Source: Amphirosellinia nigrospora (lineage: Eukaryota > Ascomycota > Sordariomycetes > Xylariales > Xylariaceae). From it: 64,000 bases of DNA. Below are positions 22,954-38,107 of the stretch, piece after piece. The position numbers and the translations under genes were made by a program. Below the pieces are notes generated by a model. That model was not told the DNA's origin and ran no database searches. It saw only the letters and a list, made by a program, of their open reading frames with translations. Position 1 is the first letter of the stretch; each line of letters starts with the position of its first letter. The stretch covers positions 4,372,316 to 4,436,315 of the forward strand of contig SCHM01000004.1 of assembly GCA_004123355.1 (NCBI GenBank). Reading direction: 5' to 3'.

Positions 22954-24379
22954 TTAAAGGAAGTAGTCGGCAACAGGTTTTTTGGCAGGCATCCCCCTAG
23001 AATCCTGCGGTGCGGCCTGAAAGACACGATACCTGCGTGCCGGCCCCCTCTTGAAGTTCTCATCGCTATCCAGAAGAACGCCCCTGGCAACTCCTCCGTC
23101 ACTTCGCCCAACGTCACCATTACTGCGCGCAAAAAAGCTCTGGCCACTAGAGTCCTCGGACAACTCGAGCACAGCAGCTACGTTACCACAACGGTAGCAA
23201 TAGTTAGGTGCTGACCATACGGTTACGATACTGGCATCGAACATTTCTTTGAACCCTTCCATGACAAGCTGATGTGCTCGCGCGATTAGTGACAGGTCAT
23301 TCCTGTGATTAAAGACTTTGACGATATCAGCTCCAAATAGGAAGCCAGCGCCGCGCGGCGACAATCCCCAGCCATCGATCTCATCCGGATCTGACCACAG
23401 TAAATCGCACATGGCACCCTCGTGCGGGACCTCCTGCTTACGATCGAGAAGGCGGATCTTGTCTACGGTGTCGATCAAGGGCGAGAGACCTCCATGGACG
23501 CAGAGCACGGCGCCTGTTGGGTTGCCAACTGTACCTCCGCTTGAGCCAGATGCGGCGGAGCCGGGCGGGCCTGTCCGCTCGGTCTTACCGTTGGGACTTC
23601 CCTGCTCGCTGCTATCGGCCTTCCGACGCCGGGGAAACTGGCTTATGATAGCTCTATCGGCGTTACAGACTTCGATCTCGATGTCGTCGCGTGTTGTTGC
23701 TTCGTTCGCCGGCTCAAGTTGATGAGACGCGCCTAGAACTATGGCACCAAGCGCGAGATAATCGAATACGTCACAACAATACCGCCAAACGTTGGCGCTT
23801 CCATATTTGCGTAGGCATTCGTCGTAGAAGCCATAGACTGTAGTTATTTGTCGCGATTCATGATTGCCGCGGATCAAGGTCATACGATCAGGATACCGAA
23901 CTTTGAGGCAAAGTAGGAGAAGGAATGATTCTAGGGAATAGAAACCCCGGTCAACGAAATCACCTATGCGCAACCATCTGGTCAGCTATTTTCAGAGTAT
24001 CACACCAGATCGACGGCATACCCATGAACAGATAGTTGGTGTCGGGGGGGTCGCCGCCAACGCGGAAGAGCTCCATCAAGTCGTGGAACTGGCCGTGAAT
24101 ATCGCCGCATATCTACAAAAGCATCAACATCCAATCGCGTGGAATAACGGTTGTGCGTGTCGAGGTACAAGAGGAGACGCACTGTCACAGGCGCAGTAAC
24201 TGTCACCACGTTTCCTTCCTCGATCAGCAGCTCGCGGGCTTTGTGGCAGACTTCTCGGACTTGGGCTTCGGGAATGGGTCGGCAAGCCCTCAGCTGGGCG
24301 ATGGCTCTGACGAAAAGCAATGTAAGAGTAGTCTCTAGGTCAAGAACATGGTGGGCGCATACTTATCGAGGTCGCTCAT
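22954..24379 (-). CDS. PPG1: PPG1-type serine/threonine protein phosphatase (PP2A family catalytic subunit)
   Basis: Four exons on the minus strand: 24379-24363, 24306-24183, 24112-24022 and 23963-22954. Lengths sum to exactly 414 codons (413 residues) with no frame problem. The start [19 protein letters not shown] spans the first intron and is typical of Ppg1. Metal-site motifs are GDIHGQ, GDFVDRG and GNHE, with [11 protein letters not shown] near the end. The C-terminus is DYFL, like PP2A enzymes whose tail is methylated. A Ser/Gly-rich insertion (residues about 158-227) splits the core before GAVLCVHGG. In yeast Ppg1 works within the Far complex/STRIPAK-like assembly; the fungal orthologue probably acts there too. 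Head-to-head with the small gene at 25174. Confidence 0.93.
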
Positions 24380-25173
24380 CTTCGCGATGATAGAGAGAGA
24401 TAGAGCTTGGTAGGTTTAGAGGGCGCGTCGGCGCACCGCGCACGAGGAGGAGGGACAGGCGCAAAACCTCGAAATCCCTTGACCTTGATAGCAGGAGTTG
24501 AGTTTACAAGGCTATACCATCCTTTTGGATCTGCTTTATGGTACCTACAGCGTAGCGACGAGGTCATGCAGCCAATAAACCCGGATCGAATTAGCGAGTT
24601 GCCTTCTAGCGATAGTTGTGTGGTCGTCGCGGAGTTGTCTGTCACATACGGTAGAGTAAGAAAGTAGGTGTGTGTAGGTAGTGGGATGTTTTGGTGCTGC
24701 TATCACCTCAGTACGTAGGACGGATATCCTAGTTCATACTAGGTCCCTGCCAAGAACACATTTAGTGCTACCTATACTGGACTAGTTGATGGTCTAGCGC
24801 GTGCGGCTCATTGGCGTCGACCTCCCAGCAAGGTCGGATATTCCTCGGACCAATACGAATATGAGGTTACCAAATCGAAGCTGGAGCCATACCATCTCAA
24901 CTTACAGGACCTACATACATGGCCTCTCGAATGTCCGTCAACAGGCGTCTCTGGACCTCAATTGGCATGACACGGGCACAGTGCGGTCCGCCTTAAAGTA
25001 TGAAACGCTTCCCCATCTGGCCCATTGGAAAACCAGCTAGCTAACATCGCCATGCATAGCCTCCTCCTCCTCCTACACTTCTCTCCAGTCAGTCTCTAGT
25101 CCGGCGCGCGCGTTTGCGCCGGGGCGAGACGAAGAGACCGCACGATGCCACCCCATCTACACCCTCGCTCACG
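24380..25173. promoter_or_regulatory. Divergent promoter region of PPG1 and the small conserved gene
   Basis: A 794-base head-to-head gap. No coding pattern. CT-rich blocks near 25063-25090 fit a fungal 5' leader of the plus-strand gene. Confidence 0.5.
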
Positions 25174-25583
25174 CATGACCTCATCGCTGTTCGCAACCAC
25201 CGTCGTAGCAAGCTTCCTCGTCGTCGGCCTACCCCACATCCTCCCATGTCCCGCACCCCGCGTGGCATACGCAGACGACGGCTCCCCGGACGGCAGCCGG
25301 CGGCGCGCTCGGCGGAGATCTCCACAGCAGATCACTGAGGTGACAGACGGGATTGCCCAGTTTGAGGGCGTAAGCGACAGCAGCAGTAGTGGTATGAGCG
25401 AGGGCACGGCAGGGATGTTGAGAATGACGAGCACGGCGCCGAGGGGGAAGAGGGAGTGTCCGGTCCCTAAACCGGGGGGTGATCGGCGAGCTCATAGGCT
25501 TCAAGAAAGAAGAACGCAATGACGCGACCAGGTCGACGACCGAAAATACTGTCGAAAAAATACAAGCAGCGAATAAACGGTAG
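25174..25583 (+). CDS. Small conserved fungal protein with N-terminal membrane segment
   Basis: Reading from ATG 25174 gives MTSSLFATTVVASFLVVGLP, a hydrophobic N-terminal anchor or signal, then HILPCPAPRVAYAD, a basic RRRARRR stretch, GIAQFEGVSD and ECPVPKPGG. In the first frame the protein ends early. Assuming one missing G in the G-run near 25477, it continues as GVIGELIGFKKEERND to a stop at 25583, giving 136 residues. The extended version reads as normal conserved protein, so I prefer it. I have the impression of a widespread small ascomycete protein with Cys-Pro motifs, but I cannot name a function. An overlapping minus-strand open frame (25096-25434) is less protein-like. Confidence 0.6.
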
Positions 25584-26324
25584 CATTGGGTACATCTAAC
25601 TCCGCACATTGCCAATGTTGAAAAATGTAGATCACCGTACAAATAACACGATCGTAGAACGGCACTACCGAGAGAGGGCAAGAAGATGTCATCGTATTAA
25701 TCTTGGCTAACCCAAGAGCGAGCATCACAAGATATATATCGAAAATCTCTTCCGGCCCATCACTTCGTTACAGCCTGCATTAACAACTATGGTTTGATGC
25801 CATTCAGACTCGCAATTCCATGGAATGGATGAGGTGGCTACTCAGTAAATTCACAGCTTTTTTCTGTCCCCTACTCCTTATACTATAAGTGCAATTCCTG
25901 CACATAGCGATCCCACCAACTCCCGTTCATTTTCCGTTATCGCTCCCTGCCACCACTGTGGCATATAAGATCATCCGGGCTCATCCGGGCATCATCGTCC
26001 AGAGAGAACACCCTCCTTGTAAGTCTAGCCATACCTGATAAATATTAGATATCTGGTTTGGCGCTGGCAGACCTACATCACTCTTTATCGTTTTATTATT
26101 AAGAAACTAATCATGGTCATGGTAGTGACCCATATCCGCCAGGTCTAGCTGCCTACTAAAGACAGGAAAGAGGATCAACGTGGAAAGTCGTAAGCGTGGT
26201 AATGGTACAAAAGTAATCGCTGGTCGCTGGAGAGTCTGGCTATGCCAAGTTGAAGCCGAGGGCAAACTCGGAGGAAACGCACAGAATTAGAATTCCAACT
26301 CGTGCAACCAGTTCCGCAGAGTCA
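25584..26324. other. Intergenic stretch, nothing recognised
   Basis: 3' flank of the small gene and 3' flank of AreB. A direct repeat TCATCCGGGC(T)CATCCGGGC occurs near 25971-25992. No coding pattern. Confidence 0.5.
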
Positions 26325-28989
26325 TCATGATTCAGCCTGTAAGGCAGCGACGAGCTGCTCTGCTTCATCATGGATGTGCTCTTCAAGCTTCGGCTTTTTA
26401 TGTGTAGGCTCGTCGGCCTCCATCTCTTTCATTTGATTCTTGAGCTCCTGGAGCTCCTGCTCCATCTCATCTAGTCGCCGCTTGAGGCTATTCTCCCGTC
26501 TATGACTATCGTCAAGCTGCCGTTGGATCTCTTCACGATGCGCGCGTTCCGTCGCAGCTTCCTTGGCTGACATCTCAGCTGAATGGCGATAGTTATCCGC
26601 GGTCTGATTATCCTGCTCTAGCTGCTGTAGTCGTCCACGGTATAGCTCGTTTATAAGATCTAACTCGCTAACGCGGGTCTTGAGACTGGAGTTTGCGGCA
26701 ATGAGCTGTTCGTGAGTTTGGGGGGCGTCAAGGGGTTGATGGTCGCCATTGCTTGGGAGGGAGCACGACCGGGAGAGGCGCCAGGGAGAGGATAATGGAG
26801 GCTGTCATGCTGAAAATGGTCCATGGTTTGAAAGGCTGTGAGGTTGGGGTCGTAGACATTCGGGTTGTAGTTCGCGAAACTGGCGAGTCGTTGGGGACGT
26901 GGCCATTGACGACTTTCTGCTGGGTTGCCCGAACGGCGGCGAGGGCTGCGGCTGTGGCGGCTGCATTGGCAGCATCGTGACTCTGGTAATTGTTTCCATT
27001 CGAACTTGCGGCAGCAGGCAGACTTTGCTGGACGGAGGTTAACAACAACGAAAACTAGGTGAGCAACACGGTAGGGCGGGGACAACAAACCTTCTTCTTT
27101 TGCATATCTGGCCGCATCGTCTTCACCCGATTGCGACTCTTGATGACATCCGTCTTTAGTGATATCGGTCGCGGGCGGCCGTGCAGCTTGAGAAACAGAC
27201 CGCAGGCATTGCAGAGAACAGAGCCCATCTCGTCGCGGCGCCAGAGAGGCGTAGTGGAGGTGCTGCAATTCTGGCATGTTGGCTGTGTTGGAGGCACATC
27301 GCCGTTAGCATTGGCGGAATGCGCAGCAGAAGCAGTGGGATGTGAGGCCATCATCTTGACGGCGGGCAGCTGATGGGCTGCTAACCTGGTGACGCGATAG
27401 GATAAGGGAGATACGTCGATTATCAGTCGAGCGATGAGAGATTGATAGGGACGATTAGATATGATAAAAAATTTGGGTGATTTGGGAGGTGGGAACCCGA
27501 GGAAGAAAAGAGGACCAGCCCACTAAGGCACGAGTGGGACCTACTGATAAGAACCAGCGGCGAACTAGGAACTGAACTGCGCGGCCTGTCATTGGCCAAG
27601 CTCCAGTCCCGCCTTAGGTGCACGCTAAGGGTGGGCGCCAAGAACCTTAACAGGCCCGCACCGACGTGGTATGACGGCTACTGCAAGATAACTATACATA
27701 TGTAGATAGGCATGGGAAGATAGAGATATGCCTCAGCTTAACGTATCAAGCAGGCACTTGCCTGGTTCCCAATGCGACGGGATCATATAGATCGCACATA
27801 TATCACATTTAAGCTAGTGGCGGGGATAGATAGGAATTAGGTGAACTGGACAAATCAAGGATTTTTGTTTACGAGTCATAACATAAGGAATTTGCTGGGG
27901 TCTGGATAAGACATAGTGAATATCAGGAGCCAAGTGAATGAATACGTACCAGATTACCAGAGGCCGTTGGCGCATGGGCTGCTGGCGACGAAGCGATATG
28001 GTTGTTCATCGTCGCTGGGACAGGTGCAGCAATCGGCATTTGCATTTGCATCTGCATCGGCGCTGGCATTGACATTGGGGCCGGGCCCGGGGCAGGGGCT
28101 GAGGTTGCAGTCGTCATCCCCGCGGGAATCGAAGGAATTGCAGTGGTTGTAGTCTGTGCATAGGTGGGAAACTGTGCTGGCGTCAGCGTCGGCGTGGGCA
28201 TCGGCGTCGATGTTGGCGTCAAGGTTGGCGCAGGCGCAGGCGCTGTGGCTGTAGTTGTAGTTGCAGGTGGTGGCGGTGGTGGTGGTTCTGCTTGAGCCTG
28301 TGGCTCTTGTACCAATGTCTGTGCGGTCGGGGATGTTGGCGCGCTCACGGGCATTGGAAGGCCTTCAGTCCTGTTTGGAAGATATATTTAGTTTCTGATG
28401 CGGACCAGTGAATACCCGCGTCGTGTTAGATTGTATAGAGAAGACAGGGTATTGGTTGTCATTGGCTTGGACATGGGCCGAGAGTTAATGCTCCAAGCCG
28501 AACACTACACAATGCCAAAAGGAGGTAGCAGCATTAACGGCCGAGACACAATCGATGGACGGGTGAGTGTTGTTTGTCGCAGCTGTCCTCATATTACCTA
28601 CGTCCATCTTCTGTAGCAGCCCAACCCGCCGCCCTGCACCTGACTCATCTCGCATGAACCCATGGTAATGGAACAAGGACCACCAAGCACCATCATAGTG
28701 CGCATTGACCTTGCTATACCAACCTCCGTGCACAAGTTTTGTTGATGATATCCCAGTTCGAAAAGGTTGCTTGTACTCACTTTAATTGTGGTGAACCCGT
28801 AGCACTGTCGACCATTGGGGTGATGTCAGGAAGTTGATGGACAGCAGCAGAAGCTGTAGTAGACGTCGAGCTCGGTCGCGATATAGCCTCGTGAGAAGCT
28901 GGCATAGCCTCACCGGTCTCGCCGGTCTCGCCAGTCTCATTGACCTCATGAGCGGCCGGTATGGGCGTCGCGGGCCTCTCTTCCTCCAT
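26325..28989 (-). CDS. areB: AreB/ASD-4-type GATA transcription factor
   Basis: Four exons on the minus strand: 28989-28781, 28370-27958, 27380-27091 and 27027-26325. The single GATA finger is CQNC-X17-CNAC with [11 protein letters not shown] and [16 protein letters not shown], followed by [12 protein letters not shown]. The C-terminal 120 residues form a leucine-zipper-like coiled coil ([15 protein letters not shown] onward). Finger plus zipper is the layout of Aspergillus AreB, Neurospora ASD-4 and yeast Dal80, which antagonise AreA/NIT2 in nitrogen regulation. The long N-terminus is Pro/Thr/Ala-rich with MQMQMQM and PPPPPPP runs. Introns 1 and 2 are unusually long (410 and 577 bases). Two frame switches occur in exon 4 (near 26890 and in a C-run near 26727); with one base each the model closes at 538 residues. 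ATG 28989 (MEEERP) is the first ATG in frame. Confidence 0.9.
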
Positions 28990-30261
28990 GATGATCGGAC
29001 GAATAGCGATCGCGGTGTCTCTCGTTGCTCGTGGCGGGAAAAGTGTAGGTAGGGTGTTGACTTGTATGAACTCGGGCTTCGGCGCGTCAATTCTCGAGAG
29101 TTGCCCAAATAGGATGGACAAAGGCAAGCAAAGCTGTCAAGCACGTCGCGACAAGGTACCCAGGTACCAAAAACCGCGACCAAAACCTAGCCTAGAATCG
29201 ATCGGCCTTCCCGGAAAAGAACAATTGATTATAAAGGCCAGGCCAGGCCAGGGGTAGATGATGTGTTTGTGGAAGCCTTCAACACAAGAATAAAACCGGT
29301 TACCAATTCGAAGGGTCAGTCCTCTTGACTGTGGGTATCTCTCGCGCAAAAGTCACGGGCCGATCGCATTTAATGAGGCAGAAAAGATAGAGGTAGTCAA
29401 AGGCTCGTGATCAGACGGAATAGGCAGTCCTAGGAAACTCAAAGTTTGGATTACCTAAGGAAGAAGCTCCAAACAAGGCTTATAAGGGTGTTAGGGGAAT
29501 AGTAGATGATAAGAGAGAATGGCACCTAGGATGGTGATAGGAGTTTTTTTTTCTACCTCCTACTAGGTACTGCAAGTACAGTTCTTTGCGCTGTCGAATT
29601 GAGGATACATTGTCCATCAACCAATCAGCACTTAAGTACCCTCAATTTTTTATCTCTTCTCTGAGAGGCCTATTAACCAGCTTGGCAGTCGGCCAGTCAC
29701 ATCGCCCGATTAGCTCACATCCAGTCGTATTAGTTCATGTTGATTACATGTACTGTAAAATCATCCATTACTTATCTGGCCTTCCACTTTTACGTATTTA
29801 CACCATTTCCTTTGCCACCGTCCTCTTCACCTTGATGTCCTGAGTGTTGTGCTAGATTTGCCTTCCTACAGGCAACTACCTAAAGAGCTTAAATGATGTG
29901 AAAATGCACGGTGCCTTAAGTACCTTATTTACTACGGGTGGAGGAGTACATATATGTAGCCAATCAGGATCAGATTAAGGGTACAAGATCGGGGTGGTGA
30001 GTTGAGTCTACAGCTGCTCACAGCTGGTGTTATTCCAGCTCCACAAAAATTAAAACACGCGCTAGAGTCTACCTAGCGTTACTCTGATTATTTGTACTTT
30101 GGGCCTTGGAAATTTCAATGTTGCGATCGTAGTCAACCTCACCTAGCGCTTCTTGAGGGCCAGAGAGAACTTTTCCCTAGATCTCATACTTTTCAGCTGA
30201 AACAATCCACTTGGTATTATTCCACAAATTTGCGCATCATTTATCGATTGCCCAAGGCACG
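28990..30261. promoter_or_regulatory. Divergent promoter region of AreB and KRR1
   Basis: A 1.27-kb head-to-head gap. The plus strand has a GGCCA tandem at about 29236-29251. No coding pattern. A long AreB leader is likely, since the frame upstream of ATG 28989 stays open for a while. Confidence 0.5.
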
Positions 30262-32910
<2,649 letters not shown>

Positions 32911-33521
32911 TGGATCTTTTTCGACGCTTAATCCTTCGGCATATACGGATAGCGCTTGCCTACGGTCTATTGTCTTCATCAAGATGAGTGTGCCTGTCAA
33001 CTCTGGCCCGAAACCGCCGATAGCATGACCATTTGTGTTAGCTCACGGCTACGTTCACATATAGACAGGTATGGATGAAGGGTGAGCGAAAAGGGGAAGG
33101 GCGGACGGCTGCCCTTTTATGTTTGGCTCCAGAAGACCACACCTACAAATTTAATTAGAAAGGTCGCTCAGCATAGTGTGGTATAGAAAGTACTTGAGTG
33201 AGCGTAGGCGTTTCGAAAAGTGTAGTTTTAACTCTTATAAGGTCAATGAATTAAATGCGACAACTTAAATCTAACAGTTCTGGTTGTAAACGACATATTT
33301 TGAGGTTCGAGGCATAATGCTCATTTTGCTATCCTATCAGTCTCGATGCAATAAGAGATACCCCAACGCCCAGTGACCCCGTTTCGTTTAGTCTACCCTT
33401 GAAATTCATTACACGTTGGTATCAGAGTCCTTTCCATTTCTCGATGATTTCTTCCGCTCTCCTCTTGTTGGTTGGGCGCATAAGAGACATGATAAGCCCA
33501 CCTTGCTATTACCCACTCTAT
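32911..33521. other. Convergent gap between KRR1 and bystin
   Basis: A 611-base 3'-3' gap with no coding pattern. Confidence 0.6.
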
Positions 33522-36440
33522 TCAGTCAATCATCATGGTGTCATCCCCATCCAGTGCCGGGCCTTCGGGTTCGGCGACCACGCCTCTTCCACGACCGGCT
33601 AACAATTCCCTTCTGATCTCTGGTCCGATCTTATGATGACCATGTGACAAGAGTAAATCGAGGAGAAGTTCACGCTAGTCGAGGTTCACAAATCAGTATT
33701 TGCCATTGCTGAACAGTCTACATGGACTGCCTGTGGGGATGTGCAAGAGTCGCAAGAAAATTTGGTTCGAAATTAAACTAACCTGGTCCTCGGTTATCTC
33801 ATTCTTGTACCGTACTGCGAATGACAACACTACGAAACGTCAGCTCTCACTCAGTATACAAGAGAAGCAAGGCCATCAAGACTAGTTAGGATGGAAACCT
33901 ACGCGTTTGATGCCATATTACTGGTAATTTCGCCTGTATTGCAGCACGCTCTCCATTTTCATTGCCTCGGCCTCTGTAACAGAGGCAGGGTCGGTGTTGC
34001 GAAACCGCAGAAAGTGGAATACCAGCGAGTCAACTACCTGCCACCTAGTCGTTTTATTGTTGTCAGTGATATATTGTACGAAAGTTAAAATTTAACATCA
34101 TGAGATGGAGGATACTTACGGCAAGGCATATCGCTTGTCTAATAATGTTTTGATGAAGACATTTGTGGCGCCGCCTCCTTCTGTTCCGGCTGACGCTTCA
34201 CGCGCAGCAATCTACAGACAAGTCAGCCCTATTTCCATGACATTTGAGGCATTTCTTACATCACACAAGCCTTTTAAGGCAGCACCGCTGTGCAGTACTA
34301 TAGTAACACCGCATTAATGCCCAGTCTTATCGTTCTATCATTCCACATATGTTGCTCACCTGGTATAGACACACGACTTGAAATGGCCAGCAAAAATTAG
34401 CATTTATTTTTCGGTCAAGTCCGAATGATTTTAGGGGCACGTCCAAAACGACTCAAGGCGAAACCAAAGGTTTCGAGGTTTGTTTTCAAATAAATCGGCA
34501 GGGAACAGCATGTTTTCAAGTTACTCACCTCAGAACAGCGCTTATGATGTGCGCTTCCCGTAAAGTCGCACCACTTTCCACGAGGCTGCAATATCAAAAG
34601 TCAGTTAAATTCACTAGAAATAAATGTGTAAAGAACCAGGAATACGCCAAGCAGCAAGCGAGGGACAAGAAAAGGAACAGATTTCGGTAGAATGGAAGGA
34701 GACGTGGCTTCGGTGTTACTTACGGGAAGAGTATGCCTTTGAAAAATGCAGCAGGCTTATAGAGTGCCTTTCGAAGGGCATCGAATAAATGAACGTTTAA
34801 TTTTTTAGTCTAGAAAAAGATGATTCCAGTCAGTATAGTCAACGCCAATAGGAAATAAAGGACTAACCTCTGCTATATTGTCGCGCACGTGTTCCAATAA
34901 TACCATGTTTAAAAACTCCCTTACGACGGCAGGCTTCGCTGCTACGAACAGCCTTGTGGCCGCCATGACGGCGTTAGGGTCCAGCTATACCGTCACATAT
35001 CAGCTACCGTACGAGGTCGGGTGTAGAGGCTTGGGAGAGTTGTGCTTTCCACGTGGAAAGTTACTTCTCAGGAAGAGCACACGGGGAACGTGTCGCATCT
35101 TCTTACTTTTCGGGTTTTGTCAGTTGTATAATGTCCTCACTATCAGATAGTTGGTTAGTCAAGATATCAAGGGACTAGATCAAGTGTCTTGAAGGGGCTG
35201 ATCTCAGCTAGTCCAAGCCAGCCTTCTACCTGATAGCCGCCGCCGAAGCACCAGAAGGGAAACCGGCCGGAAATACGTCGCAGAGAAGTACAGCTTCTAC
35301 TATACATTATCCGAATGCCGGGATGACATTCCGAATGCGCCGTCTCCTCGCTGCACAAGAAAAACAAAGCACAGAACTTACGTGTGGGACCGTCGGTAAA
35401 ATCTTAAATGCTTTAGGCAATTTTCCCGACTTGTACCGGGACAGGAAGAGCCCCTAGAACGTGAAAAGATGTCAGTTGGTGTTCTTGATTCCCACTTCAC
35501 CCTGTACGCATGGGCTGATCCGTCTCATCGCCCCGCGAATCCAACCAGAGTGTCTAAACTCACTATATTAGGATTAGCATTGGAATTTTGGGATTGTCTA
35601 AAAAAGAAGATCGAGAGGCCATGCGTATGTGGGCTTCAAACATACCAATTTTACTATACCTCGACCACCTTTGGCGATAATTCGAAGCCTTCATCAGGAA
35701 TTGCTTCTGGTCTGTCTTCTCCGGCTTCATGGGCTGCAATACGAGCCAGCTGTAAGAAGTCAGCGCCCAGAAATTGTCTTTTATAGCAGATGTTTGAGCA
35801 GGACAGAAAGAATCTATCGGCAGCACGCAGGCGTATATTCCATGTGAAATACAAATTAGTAGAGCAGGAGATAACCACTTCCAATACGTACAATCTACGA
35901 ATATCGTCAGTTATGCAAAATATACGAAGATTGGTAGTCGGGTTGGCTCACAAGATCCGCTAGGTTGGTACCTGTCCCCGTTCCTCTCTCAAAGGTTCTT
36001 GTGTCGCCGTCGCCCACGGCCCTTCGTGAGCAGCGGGTCGTCAAAACTAGGGGGGAGAAACTGTTGGAAGGTTTGGAGATCGTCGGGGTCGACGTCTATG
36101 TTCGATTATCTCGTCGTCATCGTCCGCCCATATCTCATCTTCCTCGTATGATTCGCCTTGCGCTTCGTTTTCGTATCTCGACTCGAACCCGAAGGCAGTA
36201 GCGGCGGCGGTAGGTTCGGTTCGGCGTGACGGAGCGTCCTCCTCTGCCAGTTGACGGCCGATGTCTAAGATCTTTCTACTAGCGCGAGCATCGACAAAGT
36301 TGTTCTCCCGCTCTTCCTCTTCGTCCCGCTGTGACTTTGATTTCGATTTCCCAGGCCGATTCTTCAGTATTCCGGACCCAACTAAGTACTCCTCTTCCAA
36401 ACCGTCGACGCGCCTGAGTGGGCGTGGTTGCTTTCGGCAT
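33522..36440 (-). CDS. ENP1: Bystin (ENP1), 40S ribosome assembly factor
   Basis: An intron-rich gene on the minus strand with at least 11 exons. The start is MPKATTP at 36440. Blocks in order: LEEEYLVGSGILKNRPGK, NFVDARASRKILDIGRQLAEED, AFGFESRYE, VDPDDLQTFQQFLPP, GTGTNLADL, RIAAHEAGED, LSRYKSGKLPKAFKILPT, EDIIQLTKPE, NAVMAATRLFVAAKPAV with MVLLEHVRDNIAE, KLNVHLFDALRKALYKPAAFF, ESGATLREAHIISAVL, VLHSGAAL, TNVFIKTLLDKRYALP, VVDSLVFHFLRF, KLPVIWHQ, RYKNEITEDQ and LLLDLLLSHGHHKIGPEIRRELL. These are diagnostic for PF05291. At least five frame switches occur (N-terminal region near 36030-36410, the WTPN block near 34985, and near 33985); some need one base, three could be two-base losses. Enp1 is a nucleolar/cytoplasmic pre-40S factor, essential in yeast. 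Confidence 0.9.
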
Positions 36441-36805
36441 CGTGGAGTTAATCGTTGTGTTTCTAGTAGTGTTGTGAAAAGATCACTGTCGCAGTTGTCT
36501 TGAATCGTCGGCGGACTCAAATTGGTGTTACATTGCGAACTTGAATAATTACAAATTAAAAAATCTAGGTGGGGCCCCGCGCCCCAACCAACTAGCCTGC
36601 CCAATAGGCAGCCAACCTGAGCTCCCCACCCACCTACCCCTCCATTATCAGTCTTATCGGCCATTAAAAAAGTCATGTTAGGTAGTTGAGCCCTCCATTT
36701 ATCTACATCACCAGCATAACGGAGGAGTCTCAATCACAACGGATCACCAGACAACTAGATAAAACATATTCTAGACTTCGGGGTCGCATTCTAAACCTCG
36801 ACAGT
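36441..36805. promoter_or_regulatory. Bidirectional promoter of bystin and HGH1
   Basis: A 365-base head-to-head gap between two genes of ribosome assembly and translation. A shared promoter is inferred from position only. Confidence 0.55.
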
Positions 36806-38107
36806 ATGCCTACCGAATTAGAAGAGGTAATTCATGATAAATAAAGATTTACGTGGACCACGGGCTGAATCTTAATGTCTGACAGTTAGTCGGCCTGGTG
36901 GTCGATCCTAACCCCAGGTCCGAGTTATCGCGGCAGAGCATCTCGTGCCATATTCGATATCACAACCCAATATTTTTAAGGTCGAAAACCTCAAACCCAT
37001 TCACAATTTAAAACTTTTAATTAAGGATCTCCAGTATGTTTATAACAATTGCATCCTATCCCCAACCCAGGCAATTCAAGGTGAGCTAACCACATGCCTC
37101 TTGGTAGAACACTGCTGAGCACATCATTACAATTCTCATTAATCTCTCTGCCGATCATGAGATACTAGAGAATTTAGCCTCAGATGACAAATTTATATCT
37201 GAGGTTTTAAGACAAATCATCGTAAGTACATGAACATGCATGACTAAATCACAATCCTGATTTTGATCAACCAACTACGGACTTGCTAACGCTTACAAAA
37301 TAGGTCCCAACTGACCTAACGCGAACCTCCTTCTATGTTACTTGCAAATCTTGCTAAATCGGATTCTCTCAAGACTATTTTGCATAAAAAGCAGACGCCA
37401 CCAGACGAACTCAAGTCTGATGAGATGGTGATAAACCAGCTAGTCGATCTCTTTGTCAAAGAAGCGGCATACAACAAGCACGCCGATTTCGATCATCTAT
37501 CTTACCTATTTGCCGATCTCACCAAACACGCCGAGGTACGGCATCACTTTGTCCGCAGGCAGGACTACGACGGCGTCATCCCCATCACGAAGCTCAAAGT
37601 CTTCACAGAAACAAGTCAAATATACGGCGAAAGGGGGTCGCATCAACTATAAAAAATGTAGCCTTTGACGTGCCATCACACCCGCTTTTCATATCTGAAG
37701 ACGATATCGATATTCTACCTTACATTTTACTGCCCATCACAGGGAGTGAGGAGTATGACTTGGAAGAGACAATGGCGATGCTGCCGGATCTACAGCTCCT
37801 GCCCCCGGATAAGCAGCGAGATTCAGATCCCAACATTATCCAGACCCACGTCGAAACTTTATTATTACTATCAACAACACGACAGGCGAGAGAGCGCATG
37901 CGCGAGGTCAAGGTGTACCCAATCATCAGGGAGACGCACGCGCGGGTTCATAACGAGGACGTCCAGGACGCTTGCGACCGGCTAGTGCAAGTCCTTATGC
38001 GGGATGAGGAAGACGAGAAGACGACATCACGTGTGGAAGAGATAGGGGAAGTCAAAGAAGGCGAAAAAGAGGATGAGGATGACGATGATCAGATAGTCGA
38101 GGTGTAA
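36806..38107 (+). CDS. HGH1: HGH1 homologue (FAM203; DUF383/DUF384 armadillo-like protein)
   Basis: Start MPTELEE at 36806 is followed at once by an intron. Blocks in order: LVGLVVDPNPQVRVIAAEHL, IHNLKLLIKDLQ, HIITILINLSADHEILENLA, MLLANLAKSDSLKTILHKK, FDHLSYLFADLTKHAEVRHHF, VASTIKNVAFDVPSHPLF, DILPYILLPITGSEEYDLEE, PIIRETHARVHNEDVQDACDRLVQVLM, then an acidic tail. This is the DUF383-DUF384 arrangement of yeast Hgh1, a cytosolic chaperone needed for folding of elongation factor eEF2. At least four introns. Frame switches near 37310-37330 (two) and 37612 (one) are each cured by one base. Confidence 0.87.

Noticed and set aside
25096-25434. A minus-strand hydrophobic open frame
   Set aside because: It overlaps the plus-strand small protein, whose extended frame ends in a convincing conserved tail; the minus frame has an Arg-rich, shadow-like end.
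29236-29256. GGCCAGGCCAGG tandem as a regulatory array
   Set aside because: Three short copies only; a reverse-complement-like run also occurs near 39508, so it may be chance or simple repeat.
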